Shown here: positions 1 through 8,903 of the stretch, piece after piece
Numbering within the stretch: the stretch's first letter is position 1
Layout of the letters: every line of letters starts with the position of its first letter
Assembly: GCF_038007465.1 (NCBI RefSeq)
Contig: NZ_JBBOXF010000001.1
Span: 2,615,001 to 2,679,000, forward strand
Reading direction: 5' to 3'
DNA length: 64,000 nt
DNA from: Sporosarcina sp. FSL K6-1508
Lineage (GTDB): Bacteria; Bacillota; Bacilli; Bacillales_A; Planococcaceae
Made by a program: the position numbers and the translations under genes
The notes under the pieces: model-generated
What the model was told of the DNA's origin: nothing
Databases searched by the model: none
What the model saw: only the letters and a program-made list of their open reading frames with translations

Positions 1-209
1 AATTTTCTGGTGGGATTCCTTTTGGAATAGTGCTTTCCTCCTTAAGGTTTTTTCCCTCTAATTCAATTACGGTAGTCTAGCCAAATTTAAATTATATAAA
101 ACTGCGCTTTTATATTTAATACTTTGTATTGTTTTTGCCTATTTTGATTTTTCAGTAAGAACACTACTTTTGATCAAGTCTTCTTGCTTGTTGGGATTAG
201 TAACCAAAA

Positions 210-341
210 ATGCAGGAGGCGAAACTAATAAAACACTATGATGTGGTTATAGTCGGCGTAGGGCAAGCGGGTATTACAATGGGCTACTATATAAAGGCAG
301 AAGGATGCTCGTTCATCCTGAAAACGAAAAAAATTACCTGA
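210..341 (+). pseudogene. N-terminal fragment of an FAD-dependent oxidoreductase
   Basis: This 43-codon frame begins with ATG and contains Tyr-Asp-Val-Val-Ile-Val-Gly-Val-Gly-Gln-Ala-Gly followed by Met-Gly-Tyr-Tyr. That is the dinucleotide-binding GxGxxG start of CzcO-like flavin monooxygenases and related NAD(P)/FAD oxidoreductases. The frame stops after codon 43, just past the first beta-alpha unit, and nothing resembling the other ~300 residues follows. A hairpin comes right after the stop. I read it as the debris of a deleted gene. The family call rests on one short motif. Confidence 0.5.
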
Positions 342-349
342 AAGTAAAT

Positions 350-393
350 ATATCGCCTAAAAACTTATATTATTAAAAGTTTAGGCGATATTT
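350..393. terminator. Hairpin after the flavoprotein fragment
   Basis: ATATCGCCTAAA (from 350) pairs with TTTAGGCGATAT (to about 393) around an AT-rich loop. The T-run on the 3' side is weak, so terminator function is uncertain. It may have ended the now-degraded gene. Confidence 0.35.
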
Positions 394-721
394 CAGTTCA
401 CTCACCTCATAATCCTCTATAAAGATTATCTCATCCATTCCTTATCCTATCTCACAATTTATCTTGCACCTCTTTGAATTATCCCGATACACACCGTTTA
501 GAAGTGGGAATTATAAAAGGAGCATATCGTATTATTGATATTGAACTGAAATATAAAAACAACTATATGATTTTATTTTCAAAATGAGGTTTCATATCCT
601 GTTTACTTGTGTTATGTTATTAATTATTGGTACTAGGTGCAATAGTCAATCAATTATAGTTATTTTCGAGTGGTTAAATTGTTCGTTTTTTTATAGATAA
701 ATATCTTAATCAAAGTGATAA

Positions 722-735
722 TGTAAGCGATTCCA
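722..735 (+). promoter_or_regulatory. Candidate catabolite-responsive element (cre)
   Basis: TGTAAGCGATTCCA fits the CcpA operator consensus TGWNANCGNTNWCA at all but one position. It sits about 55 bases before the first gene of the murein-sugar operon and just downstream of a weak promoter candidate (TTGTTC at 679-684, TATCTT at 702-707), where CcpA would repress. Carbon catabolite control of this operon is inferred. Confidence 0.5.
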
Positions 736-789
736 TATACGGTGAGGATAATAAGAAATTACTAAAATCTAATAAAAGAAGGTGTTTTT

Positions 790-2418
790 TTGCTAGGAAG
801 TCAGAAAAATAAAAAAGTTGGTCAATTATTAGTAATTGGATTTAGTGGGAAAATAGTTCCTGACAATGTAAAGATGTTAATTCATGACTACCACATAGGT
901 GGAATTATATTATTCAGCCGAAACATTGGCACGCCTAATGAGGTACTTGACTTGACAACTAGTCTTCAACGAGAGGCTAAAGAAGCAGGTTATATATATC
1001 CACTTTTAATTTGTATTGATCAAGAAAATGGAGTTGTTCGTCGTTTAGGAAAAGGAACAAGCACTTTTCCAGGAGCAATGGCGTTAGGAGCAACAAATGA
1101 TCCTGAAAATGCTTATATAGTTGGCTTCGTTACAGGCAAAGAATTAAAATCATTGGGAATTAATTGGAACATAGCACCGGTTTTAGATGTGAATAATAAT
1201 CCCGATAATCCGGTGATTGGGGTTCGATCTTACGGGGACTCATCGGAAAAGGTTGCTGAATTCGGACGAGCAGCTATGAGAGGGATGCAGGCAGCTGGTA
1301 TTGTAACAAGTTTAAAACATTTTCCAGGACATGGGGATTCAAGTATCGATTCGCATTTAGAACTACCAATAATTTCACATGATATGAGAAGGTTAGAAGA
1401 AGTTGAATTACGCCCCTTTATAGAATGCATTAACGATGGTGCAGATACAGTGATGGTGGCACATGTCTATTTCCCAGCAATCGAAGACAAAAAAGGTGTA
1501 CCAGCTACGTTATCAGAAAAAGTTATTAACGGATTATTGCGAGAAAAGATTGGGTTTGATGGTGTTGTCACCACTGACTGTATGGAAATGAAGGCTATTT
1601 CAGAGACAATCGGAACGGAAAAAGGTGCAGTTGCAGCCCTGAAAGCTGGAATAGATTTAGTTATGATTTCTCACAGTCACGATGTACAAATAGGAGCGAT
1701 TAAAGAAATCCAATGTGCATTAAACAGTGGTGAGATTGAGGAAACATTAGTAGATCAATCTATTCAACGGATTACAGTTTTAAAGGAAAAGTATCTAAGT
1801 TGGGATTCTATATCCCTAAAGAATAAGAAGCATGTCCCTGAAATTGTAGGAAGTGACGAATACAAAGAGCTAGCGTTTGAGATTTTCAAAAAGAGCGTGA
1901 CAATAGTTAAAGACGATGGGATTCTTCCATTAGCAACGGATAATAAAAGCCGAGTTTTAGTTATTAATCCAATAAATAACCAAGTATATGGAGCCGAGGA
2001 CAAAAGCGATTCGAAGACATCTTTGGGTGAAGCCGTTAAAGAATACAATCCAAGTGCAGATGTATATCAAATTTCAAATACAGTAAATCTAGATGAAATA
2101 GAGATAATAATTAATAAGGCAATACAATACGACATAGTTATTATTGGGACATTATCGGTTAAGGAAGGAAGCCATCAGATTGATTTGATTGAAAGTATAC
2201 TGAAGAGTGGGACAACCTTGATTGTTGTAGCTATGAGGAACCCTTACGATTTAAGGTATCTTCCGAATGTCCCGGTATACATTGCTACGTATGAATTTAC
2301 CTACCTAGCAATGAAAGCTGCTGCAGGTGCAATATTTGGAAAAGAAATAGTCAAAGGACAACTTCCGGTTACAATAGCTGAAACTAATCATACATTTAAG
2401 GAGGTGAGAGATACATAG
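790..2418 (+). CDS. nagZ: Glycoside hydrolase family 3 beta-N-acetylglucosaminidase, NagZ-type
   Basis: Predicted to remove terminal GlcNAc from murein-derived saccharides. The 542-residue protein has the GH3 barrel with the NagZ signature KHFPGHG and the following Asp-His (residues 176-189; His189 is the likely acid/base) and the nucleophile Asp263 in TTDCMEM. A GH3 C-terminal domain covers about residues 350-542. Bacillus subtilis NagZ is secreted and longer (about 640 residues); this one has no signal peptide, so it should be cytoplasmic. The start is TTG behind agaaggtg. It heads an operon with an ABC importer, NamZ, MurQ, MurR and MurK, which fixes its role in cell-wall sugar use. Some GH3 members act as phosphorylases, which cannot be excluded. 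Confidence 0.9.
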   Translation: MLGSQKNKKVGQLLVIGFSGKIVPDNVKMLIHDYHIGGIILFSRNIGTPNEVLDLTTSLQREAKEAGYIYPLLICIDQENGVVRRLGKGTSTFPGAMALGATNDPENAYIVGFVTGKELKSLGINWNIAPVLDVNNNPDNPVIGVRSYGDSSEKVAEFGRAAMRGMQAAGIVTSLKHFPGHGDSSIDSHLELPIISHDMRRLEEVELRPFIECINDGADTVMVAHVYFPAIEDKKGVPATLSEKVINGLLREKIGFDGVVTTDCMEMKAISETIGTEKGAVAALKAGIDLVMISHSHDVQIGAIKEIQCALNSGEIEETLVDQSIQRITVLKEKYLSWDSISLKNKKHVPEIVGSDEYKELAFEIFKKSVTIVKDDGILPLATDNKSRVLVINPINNQVYGAEDKSDSKTSLGEAVKEYNPSADVYQISNTVNLDEIEIIINKAIQYDIVIIGTLSVKEGSHQIDLIESILKSGTTLIVVAMRNPYDLRYLPNVPVYIATYEFTYLAMKAAAGAIFGKEIVKGQLPVTIAETNHTFKEVRDT

Positions 2419-2509
2419 AGAGAGCAAAGTTGAATACAGATTTCATATATAAATCCTTAACTTACCAAAATCAAGACATTAAGTTAAAAAGACTAGGAGG
2501 ATATCGATC

Positions 2510-4117
2510 ATGAAGTTTAATAAGGTATTATTTCCAGCTCTTTCAGTGATGTTGCTATTGGCAGCGTGTAGTGGAAAAGATAAGGAAAATAACGAAGTAG
2601 AAACAGACAGCAAAAACTTTAATGAATCCGGCATGCCAATTGTGAACGAAACAATTAAACTTGATATTTTTGCTGGGAAGTCCGCAACCACTGCAGATGA
2701 TTGGAACAATGTTTTAATTTTGGATGAATATGAAAAAATGACAAACGTTGATATTACTTGGAATCAAGTTCCTGCAGATGGTTTGCAAGAGAAGCGAAAC
2801 TTGGCATTGGCTAGTGGAACCTTACCAGATGTATTCTATGCGGCGACTATTCCCGTAGCAGATATACAGAAATACGGTCAGCAAGGGACATTTATACCGC
2901 TAAATGACTTAATTGAAAAGCACGCCCCTAATTTAAGCAAGATACTTGAAGAGTACCCTGATATTAAAAAGGGTCTTACATTCCCGGATGGAAATATATA
3001 TTCGTTTCCAACAATTTATTCACCAGAATTTCAATCATTACTGATAGGAGCGAAGCCTTGGATTAAGCAGGATTGGCTAGATCAATTGGGCATGAAAAAC
3101 CCTGAAACAACAGACGAACTTTATGCTTACCTTAAAGCTGTTAAAGAGACTGATTTAAATGGAAATGGAAAACATGACGAAGTTCCATTAAGCAGTGTCT
3201 CAATGACGCGCATCCTTCACTGGATTTCAGGTGCATATGGGATTCAAAATAAAGGACAGTTGCATACGCTGATTGATACTGATCTGAAGTCGGGAGAACT
3301 ACGTTTCTTTCCTATAGCGGACGAATACAAAGAAATGCTTGTATATATGAATAAATTGTATACGGAAGGTCTTATTGAGCAAAATATTTACTCTATTGAT
3401 GTACCTCAATATCTTGCAAATGCTGCAGAAGAATTATACGGATCTACCCAGTTCTATAATCCTATTGAACTGTTTGGAGAAGATATTGGAAAAGACTATG
3501 TTGTAGGTAACGCTTTGGAAGGTCCGGATGGTACAAAGATGTATACAGGTGTAACTTCTCCACTCCGGGGAATGGGTAACTTTGTTATTACTGATAAAAA
3601 CAAGTTCCCTGCAGAAACTGTAAGATGGATGGACTATTTCTTCAGTGATGAAGGTGCTTTGATGTTCTTTATGGGTATTGAGGGTGAAACATATGAACAA
3701 ACAGCAAATGGCCCAGTATTATTAGACAAAATAACTGATAGTCCTGATGGATTAACAATGACACAAGAGTTAGCGAAATATTTAATAAATCCAGGTGGCA
3801 ATCACCCGGTCATGGTTACAGATGATTACTTTACTGGATCGGAAAATGCAGCAACAGATAAAGAGGCAACTAAGGTTTTGGAGCCCTATCTTATCGACGA
3901 GGTTTGGCCAAGCTTCACATACACAGCAAAGGAGAATGACAACATGTCAATCTTAGCTGCTGATCTCGGTAAGTATGTGACTGAAATGCAAGCTAAATTC
4001 ATAACAGGAGATACTTCATTTTCGAAATGGGATGAATATGTAAAAACAATAGAAAAGATGGGATTAGAAGAGTATATGAAAATTGAGCAAGGTGCATATG
4101 AAAGATATCAAAAGTAA
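2510..4117 (+). CDS. ABC transporter sugar-binding lipoprotein (LplA-like)
   Basis: Extracellular solute-binding protein of the family 1 LplA type, 535 residues. A lipoprotein signal ends in LLLAAC with Cys20 as the lipidated residue. A DLNGNGKHDE calcium-loop-like segment, typical of LplA/YtcQ-type binding proteins, lies near residue 215. It presumably captures an oligosaccharide outside the membrane for the two permeases encoded next. Operon context with NagZ, NamZ and MurQ suggests a murein-derived saccharide, but the ligand cannot be read from sequence. The start is ATG with aggagg upstream. Confidence 0.88.
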   Translation: MKFNKVLFPALSVMLLLAACSGKDKENNEVETDSKNFNESGMPIVNETIKLDIFAGKSATTADDWNNVLILDEYEKMTNVDITWNQVPADGLQEKRNLALASGTLPDVFYAATIPVADIQKYGQQGTFIPLNDLIEKHAPNLSKILEEYPDIKKGLTFPDGNIYSFPTIYSPEFQSLLIGAKPWIKQDWLDQLGMKNPETTDELYAYLKAVKETDLNGNGKHDEVPLSSVSMTRILHWISGAYGIQNKGQLHTLIDTDLKSGELRFFPIADEYKEMLVYMNKLYTEGLIEQNIYSIDVPQYLANAAEELYGSTQFYNPIELFGEDIGKDYVVGNALEGPDGTKMYTGVTSPLRGMGNFVITDKNKFPAETVRWMDYFFSDEGALMFFMGIEGETYEQTANGPVLLDKITDSPDGLTMTQELAKYLINPGGNHPVMVTDDYFTGSENAATDKEATKVLEPYLIDEVWPSFTYTAKENDNMSILAADLGKYVTEMQAKFITGDTSFSKWDEYVKTIEKMGLEEYMKIEQGAYERYQK

Positions 4118-4162
4118 TAATTGAAGTAGAAGTAAATGTGTTCTCAGTGTAACCTTCTAAAT

Positions 4163-4191
4163 TTAACCGGGGAATAGCGTTCCCCGGTTAA
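4163..4191 (+). terminator. Stable hairpin between binding-protein and permease genes
   Basis: TTAACCGGGGAA (4163-4174) and TTCCCCGGTTAA (4180-4191) form a perfect 12-bp stem with a 5-base loop. No T-run follows, so this looks like a 3'-stabilising or partial attenuating hairpin, a common way to make more binding protein than permease. Confidence 0.7.
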
Positions 4192-4223
4192 TCAAATAAA
4201 GGAATTTAAAAGGAGGTCAAAAT

Positions 4224-5177
4224 ATGAATTTAAACCAGGCAAAATCGCCAAAAAAACTTCCGGTAAATAGTGGATTTAATAAAGTGAGAAAAAACTTTTT
4301 GAAGAACTGGCAATTATATGCATTCTTACTTCCGGCACTTAGTTATTTCATTATTTTTCACTATATTCCTATGTACGGCGTGCAGATCGCTTTTAAAAAC
4401 TTCATTGCTAATAAAGGCATCTGGGGAAGCCCATGGATAGGTTTCGATCATTTTACACGATTCTTTGATTCTTATTACTTTTGGAGATTAATCAAAAACA
4501 CGCTCATTCTTAGTTTGTATCAGCTGTTACTTTTCCCATTACCAATTATTTTAGCACTTTCACTAAATGAATTAAAAAATGGCGCATTTAAGAAATGGGC
4601 GCAAACTCTTACATATGCACCACACTTTATTTCGGTTGTTGTTGTTGTAGGAATGATTGTTATCTTTTTAGACCCGATTAACGGATTAGTCAACCAACTA
4701 ATAGTACTTTTCGGTGGAGAACAAATTCGTTTTTTGGATAGTCCAAAGTGGTTTAGACATATATTCGTATGGTCCGGTGTATGGCAGTCTTTAGGGTGGG
4801 GTTCGATTATCTATTTAGCAGCATTAGCGGGAGTAAACCCTGAACTCCATGAGGCAGCAGAAATCGATGGGGCATCACGAATGCAACGGATATTACATAT
4901 TAATATACCGAGTATTTTACCAACTATTGTAGTTCTGTTTATTTTGAACATAGGTAGTTTTATGTCAGTCGGTTTTGAAAAGGTTTTGCTAATGCAAAAT
5001 AGTTTGAACTTAGAAACGTCTGATGTGATACAAACTTATGTTTATCAAGCTGGTTTATTAGAAGGGCAATATGGTTTTGCTGCAGCAATAGGATTGTTCG
5101 ATTCATTGATTAACATTGCTTTACTTATTACATTTAATTATGTTGCCAGAAAAACAAGTAATAATAGCTTATGGTAG
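4224..5177 (+). CDS. ABC transporter permease (LplB/YteP-like)
   Basis: Inner-membrane permease of 317 residues with about six hydrophobic segments and the EAA-loop signature for docking the ATPase (HEAAEIDGASRMQRILHI, near residue 215). The family is the LplB/YteP group of carbohydrate importers. It pairs with the permease that starts 11 bases after its stop. No ATPase gene is present anywhere in the operon, so a shared MsmX-type ATPase encoded elsewhere is expected, as in B. subtilis for this family. Confidence 0.9.
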   Translation: MNLNQAKSPKKLPVNSGFNKVRKNFLKNWQLYAFLLPALSYFIIFHYIPMYGVQIAFKNFIANKGIWGSPWIGFDHFTRFFDSYYFWRLIKNTLILSLYQLLLFPLPIILALSLNELKNGAFKKWAQTLTYAPHFISVVVVVGMIVIFLDPINGLVNQLIVLFGGEQIRFLDSPKWFRHIFVWSGVWQSLGWGSIIYLAALAGVNPELHEAAEIDGASRMQRILHINIPSILPTIVVLFILNIGSFMSVGFEKVLLMQNSLNLETSDVIQTYVYQAGLLEGQYGFAAAIGLFDSLINIALLITFNYVARKTSNNSLW

Positions 5178-5187
5178 GGGGGATAAT

Positions 5188-6078
5188 ATGAAGAGAGTTG
5201 GTATGCCGGATAAAAGTTTTGATTTACTTAATAAAATATTCTTAACGGCTATTGTTATCATTGTCGTTTATCCGCTGATATTTGTTATTAGTGCATCTAT
5301 AAGTGATCCAGCAGCAGTGAGTTCCGGTAAAATGTGGCTGTTACCTATAGATATAACATTTGATGGTTACAAGCTGATTTTGCAAGACGCATCTATCTGG
5401 TTAGGGTATCGGAATACTATCTTTTACACTACTGTAGGTACATTAATACATTTGTTTGTATTGTTGCCATGTGCATATGCTTTATCAAGAAAAGAGTTAA
5501 TGGGACGTAAATATATTTTGTGGATTATCCTTTTCACGATGATGTTTAGTGGTGGGCTAATACCAACTTACTTAGTTATTAAGACTTTAGGAATGTTAGA
5601 TACGATGTGGGCTTTAGTTATTCCGGGAGTTGTAGGAGCTTGGTCAATACTTGTAGCGCGTACATTCTTTCAACAAAGCATTCCAGATCAGCTAGTTGAA
5701 GCCTCAAAAATAGATGGGGCCTCGGATTTCTATATATTTCTTCGGATTGTTCTTCCATTATCTTTACCTATTGTAGCTGTGATGTCACTATTTCATGCAG
5801 TAGGTTTATGGAATCAATATTTTAATGCGCTTATTTATTTGAGTGATAGAGATAAATATCCTTTACAACTCATTCTAAGGGAAATTCTTGTTGTAAATCA
5901 AATGCAATTAGGTGAGGGGTCAGGAGAACAGACAGAATCCTTGATAGAACAAGTGAGGACGGGGGGGCTTATTAAATACGCGGTTATTATTGTATCATCC
6001 TTACCGCTTCTAATAGCTTATCCATTTTTGCAAAGATTCTTTGTTCAGGGTGTTTTAATTGGATCCATCAAGGAATAA
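5188..6078 (+). CDS. ABC transporter permease (LplC/YtcP-like)
   Basis: Second permease of the importer, 296 residues from ATG at 5188, which follows a strong ggggggat ribosome-binding sequence. An upstream in-frame ATG at 5116 would overlap the previous gene and is rejected. It has six hydrophobic segments and an EAA loop (VEASKIDGASDFYIFLRI). It matches the YtcP/LplC family in length and in its C-terminal GVLIGSIKE ending. It forms a heterodimer with the upstream permease. Confidence 0.9.
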   Translation: MKRVGMPDKSFDLLNKIFLTAIVIIVVYPLIFVISASISDPAAVSSGKMWLLPIDITFDGYKLILQDASIWLGYRNTIFYTTVGTLIHLFVLLPCAYALSRKELMGRKYILWIILFTMMFSGGLIPTYLVIKTLGMLDTMWALVIPGVVGAWSILVARTFFQQSIPDQLVEASKIDGASDFYIFLRIVLPLSLPIVAVMSLFHAVGLWNQYFNALIYLSDRDKYPLQLILREILVVNQMQLGEGSGEQTESLIEQVRTGGLIKYAVIIVSSLPLLIAYPFLQRFFVQGVLIGSIKE

Positions 6079-6143
6079 GATTATTACTGAAATATGCATA
6101 GTTTAATTGAAATGAAATCCTGCAACTAACAGGAGGGACAACT

Positions 6144-6761
6144 ATGAAGGGGTTTCTAAAAGGTTATTATCAATTTTCCGAATGGGCAATGCGGTTAGCG
6201 TACGTTAATATACTATGGGTTGTATTTACAATAGTTGGATTAGGCATTTTTGGACTAATGCCAGCTACCGCAGGGATGTTTGCGGTTGCAAGAAAGTGGG
6301 CCTCTGGAGATGTTGAAATAAAAATATTCCCAACCTTTTGGAATTCCTATCGTAAGGAGTTTGTAAAGTCGAACTTATTGGGATATATCCTAATAGGGAT
6401 AGGTTATATTCTATATATCGAACTACAAATTTTGAGGACTCAAGAAAGTATGGTTTACTTTATCGCTAGTTTTGGTGTTCTAGCCTTATGTGTCATCCTA
6501 TTAATAATATTACTGTATATTTTTCCAATATTTGTTCACTTCAACTTGAGCACTCTTCAAAATATCAGGTGGGCGTTTATTATTGGAATTATACATCCTA
6601 TTCTTACAATCGTCCTAATTGCAGGTATTGGGTTAATTCATTATATAACTTATATGACAATACCCGCACTTTTGTTTCTCTTTGGGGGGAGCGTAACAGC
6701 ATTTGTTTTAACGTGGGGAGCATCTAAAACATTTTCTAAATTTGAACATGTAAATGTATGA
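6144..6761 (+). CDS. YesL-family (DUF624) membrane protein
   Basis: A 205-residue protein with four to five membrane-spanning segments. The N-terminal pattern (short amphipathic start, WVVFTIVGLGIFGLMPAT) is that of the YesL/YteU family, which is regularly encoded beside LplABC-type sugar importers and whose molecular role is unknown. It lies 65 bases after the second permease behind aggaggg. A helper role in transport is inferred from context only. Confidence 0.8.
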   Translation: MKGFLKGYYQFSEWAMRLAYVNILWVVFTIVGLGIFGLMPATAGMFAVARKWASGDVEIKIFPTFWNSYRKEFVKSNLLGYILIGIGYILYIELQILRTQESMVYFIASFGVLALCVILLIILLYIFPIFVHFNLSTLQNIRWAFIIGIIHPILTIVLIAGIGLIHYITYMTIPALLFLFGGSVTAFVLTWGASKTFSKFEHVNV

Positions 6762-6808
6762 AAATTTAGTGGTTAGAGATTTGATAAATAAGGAGGAAGT
6801 GTTAACAA

Positions 6809-7957
6809 ATGAAACTGGGTCTAGATATTTTTTTAGAAAAGGAATTCAGTCAATTCAAAGGTAAGAGAATTGGGCTTGTTACAAATATGACTGGTGTAAA
6901 TAAAAACCTGGTTCCATCCATTGATTTATTCTATGAACATTCTGATATTGACTTGGCTGCGCTATATTCACCTGAACATGGAATCCGTGGAGATGCAAAG
7001 GAAGGGGAAAAAGTAAAGTCTTCCATCGATCCATATACAAATCTACCGGTATACAGTCTGTATGGAGAAACTAGAAAACCGAATAAAGAAATGTTGGACC
7101 TTGTTGATGTGATAGTCTTTGATCTTCAGGACATCGGCTCAAGATATTATACGTATATATATACAATGGCATATGTAATGGAAGCTTGCGGAGAACATGG
7201 AAAACACTTTGTCGTACTTGACCGACCAAACCCGATTTCAGGTGAAAAAATGGAAGGGAATTTAGTGGAAGAGGATGTTAGATCATTTGTTGGCTTATTA
7301 CCTATACCAAACAGACATGGAATGACAGTTGCAGAACTTGCTTTACTCTATAAAAATGAGTTTGGTTATGAATGCGAGTTAACTGTTGTACCAATGCAGG
7401 GGTGGAAGCGGCAGATGTATTTTGATGATACTAATTTATTCTGGGTACCTCCTTCTCCAAACGCAACAAACATTGATATGAACATATTATATCCTGGTAC
7501 ATGTTTAATAGAAGGTACTAATTTATCAGAAGGTAGAGGGACAACGAAACCATTTGAATGGATAGGAGCACCATTTATTGAAGGACAAAGATTGGCAAAA
7601 GTATTTAATGAAAAGAAGATAGCGGGTGTACTAGCAAGACCAACATCATTTATTCCTACATATCAAAAATATAAAGATGAAATTTGTGGAGGAATACAAT
7701 TGCACGTTGTCAATCGTAATGAATTAAATTCATTGAAAGCTGGAATACTATTGGTAGAAACAATAGCTGAAATGTATCCAAATGATTTTCAGTTCAGAGA
7801 AAATAAAAACAATAGAGACTTCTTTGATCTTTTAGCGGGGACAAAACAGTTAAAGGAAAATGTACTAAATGGTACTTCGATAGAATTCATTGAAGGTTTT
7901 GATAAGCAACTAGAATACTTCCAGAAACTAAAAGAACCATACAACTTATACAACTAG
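6809..7957 (+). CDS. namZ: Exo-beta-N-acetylmuramidase NamZ (DUF1343, YbbC family)
   Basis: The 382-residue protein belongs to the YbbC/DUF1343 family, whose B. subtilis member NamZ releases MurNAc from the non-reducing end of peptide-free murein chains (GH171). Conserved stretches include the N-terminal GLDIFLE and LVTNMTGVN, SPEHGIRGDA, DLQDIGSRYYTY and EGTNLSEGRGTTKPFE. Unlike secreted B. subtilis NamZ it has no signal peptide, so it should work in the cytoplasm together with the NagZ of this operon. The two enzymes would alternate on GlcNAc-MurNAc oligomers. The start is ATG with aaggagg upstream. Confidence 0.88.
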   Translation: MKLGLDIFLEKEFSQFKGKRIGLVTNMTGVNKNLVPSIDLFYEHSDIDLAALYSPEHGIRGDAKEGEKVKSSIDPYTNLPVYSLYGETRKPNKEMLDLVDVIVFDLQDIGSRYYTYIYTMAYVMEACGEHGKHFVVLDRPNPISGEKMEGNLVEEDVRSFVGLLPIPNRHGMTVAELALLYKNEFGYECELTVVPMQGWKRQMYFDDTNLFWVPPSPNATNIDMNILYPGTCLIEGTNLSEGRGTTKPFEWIGAPFIEGQRLAKVFNEKKIAGVLARPTSFIPTYQKYKDEICGGIQLHVVNRNELNSLKAGILLVETIAEMYPNDFQFRENKNNRDFFDLLAGTKQLKENVLNGTSIEFIEGFDKQLEYFQKLKEPYNLYN

Positions 7958-7967
7958 GATGATGATA

Positions 7968-8879
7968 ATGGATAATTTTTCGGCATTGACAACAGAAATG
8001 AGAAACGAAAAATCGACGAACATTGATAAAATGTCAACAAAGAATATATTAACTCTTATTAACAATGAAGATATGAGTGTAGCAAAAAGAATACAAGATG
8101 TTTTACCAGAGATAGAAAAGGCTGTGGAGGTTGTTTGTGAATCATTTAAATCTGGTGGAAGACTTTTTTATGTAGGTGCAGGCACAAGTGGACGGCTTGG
8201 AATTCTTGATGCAGTGGAATGTCCGCCAACATTTAGTACATCTCCAGACTTAGTACAAGCAGTAATGGCCGGTGGTATGAAAGCAATTGAGAAAGCAGTA
8301 GAAGGTGCAGAGGATAGTGAAGAAATTGGAGCTAGCGATCTAGCAGAAAGAAACTTAACGAAAAAAGATGTAGTTATCGGTATAGCTGCAAGTGGAAGGA
8401 CTCCCTATGTTATAGGGGCACTGGATTACGCAAATCGAATTGGAGCAAGAACAGTGAGTTTATCTAGTAATGAGAATTCAGTAATTGGTCAATATGCAAA
8501 TATAAGAATTGATGTGCTGACTGGACCAGAGGTGATCACTGGGTCAACGAGAATGAAGGCGGCTACAGCACATAAATTGATTTTAAATATGATTACTTCT
8601 ACATCAATGATTAAAATGGGTAAAATATATGAAAATTTAATGGTTGATGTGTCTGTTAGTAATAAAAAGCTAAAGGAACGGGCTAAAAGTATTCTATCTA
8701 CAATAACTAAGATTCCGTATGTTGAGACTGAAGGCATTTTAGAGCTAGCAAATTATGAAGTTAAAACTGCAATTGTTATGATTAAAGCAGACGTCCCCTA
8801 TCAAGAGGCTAAAGACAATATTTCTAAAGCAGATGGTTTTGTTCGAAAAGCTATTGAGTTGGCTAGTGAGAAAGAATAA
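7968..8879 (+). CDS. murQ: N-acetylmuramic acid 6-phosphate etherase MurQ
   Basis: Cleaves the lactyl ether of MurNAc-6-P to give GlcNAc-6-P and D-lactate in the cytoplasm. The SIS fold is clear: FYVGAGTSGRLGILDAVECP binds the phosphosugar, and TGSTRMKAATAHK is the second MurQ signature. Length (303 residues) is normal for the family. I place the start at ATG 7968, 8 bases after agga; in-frame ATGs at 7959 and 7962 are too close to that site. It follows namZ almost directly and supplies the substrate of NagA, encoded at 16.8 kb. Confidence 0.95.
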   Translation: MDNFSALTTEMRNEKSTNIDKMSTKNILTLINNEDMSVAKRIQDVLPEIEKAVEVVCESFKSGGRLFYVGAGTSGRLGILDAVECPPTFSTSPDLVQAVMAGGMKAIEKAVEGAEDSEEIGASDLAERNLTKKDVVIGIAASGRTPYVIGALDYANRIGARTVSLSSNENSVIGQYANIRIDVLTGPEVITGSTRMKAATAHKLILNMITSTSMIKMGKIYENLMVDVSVSNKKLKERAKSILSTITKIPYVETEGILELANYEVKTAIVMIKADVPYQEAKDNISKADGFVRKAIELASEKE

Positions 8880-8903
8880 TAAATGTAAAAGGGAGATACC
8901 GTT

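Larger units (their letters stand above)
1..789. other. Gene-poor leader region with decayed coding remnants
   Basis: No intact gene is visible. The stretch is very AT-rich and carries a broken flavoprotein start (210-341), a hairpin at about 350-393, and a short open tail ending near 587 (about 30 codons after a Thr-His-Arg-Leu-Glu-Val run) that I cannot assign. On the minus strand the first 60 bases hold a good ribosome-binding sequence (aaggagg) about 8 bases before an ATT codon and an open frame leaving the window. No standard start codon is there, so it may be the end of a decayed gene. The last 100 bases hold the likely control region of the downstream operon. Confidence 0.5.

Noticed and set aside
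5116..5187. Upstream ATG extending the second permease
   Set aside because: It overlaps the first permease in another frame; the ATG at 5188 follows a strong ribosome-binding sequence and gives normal family length.
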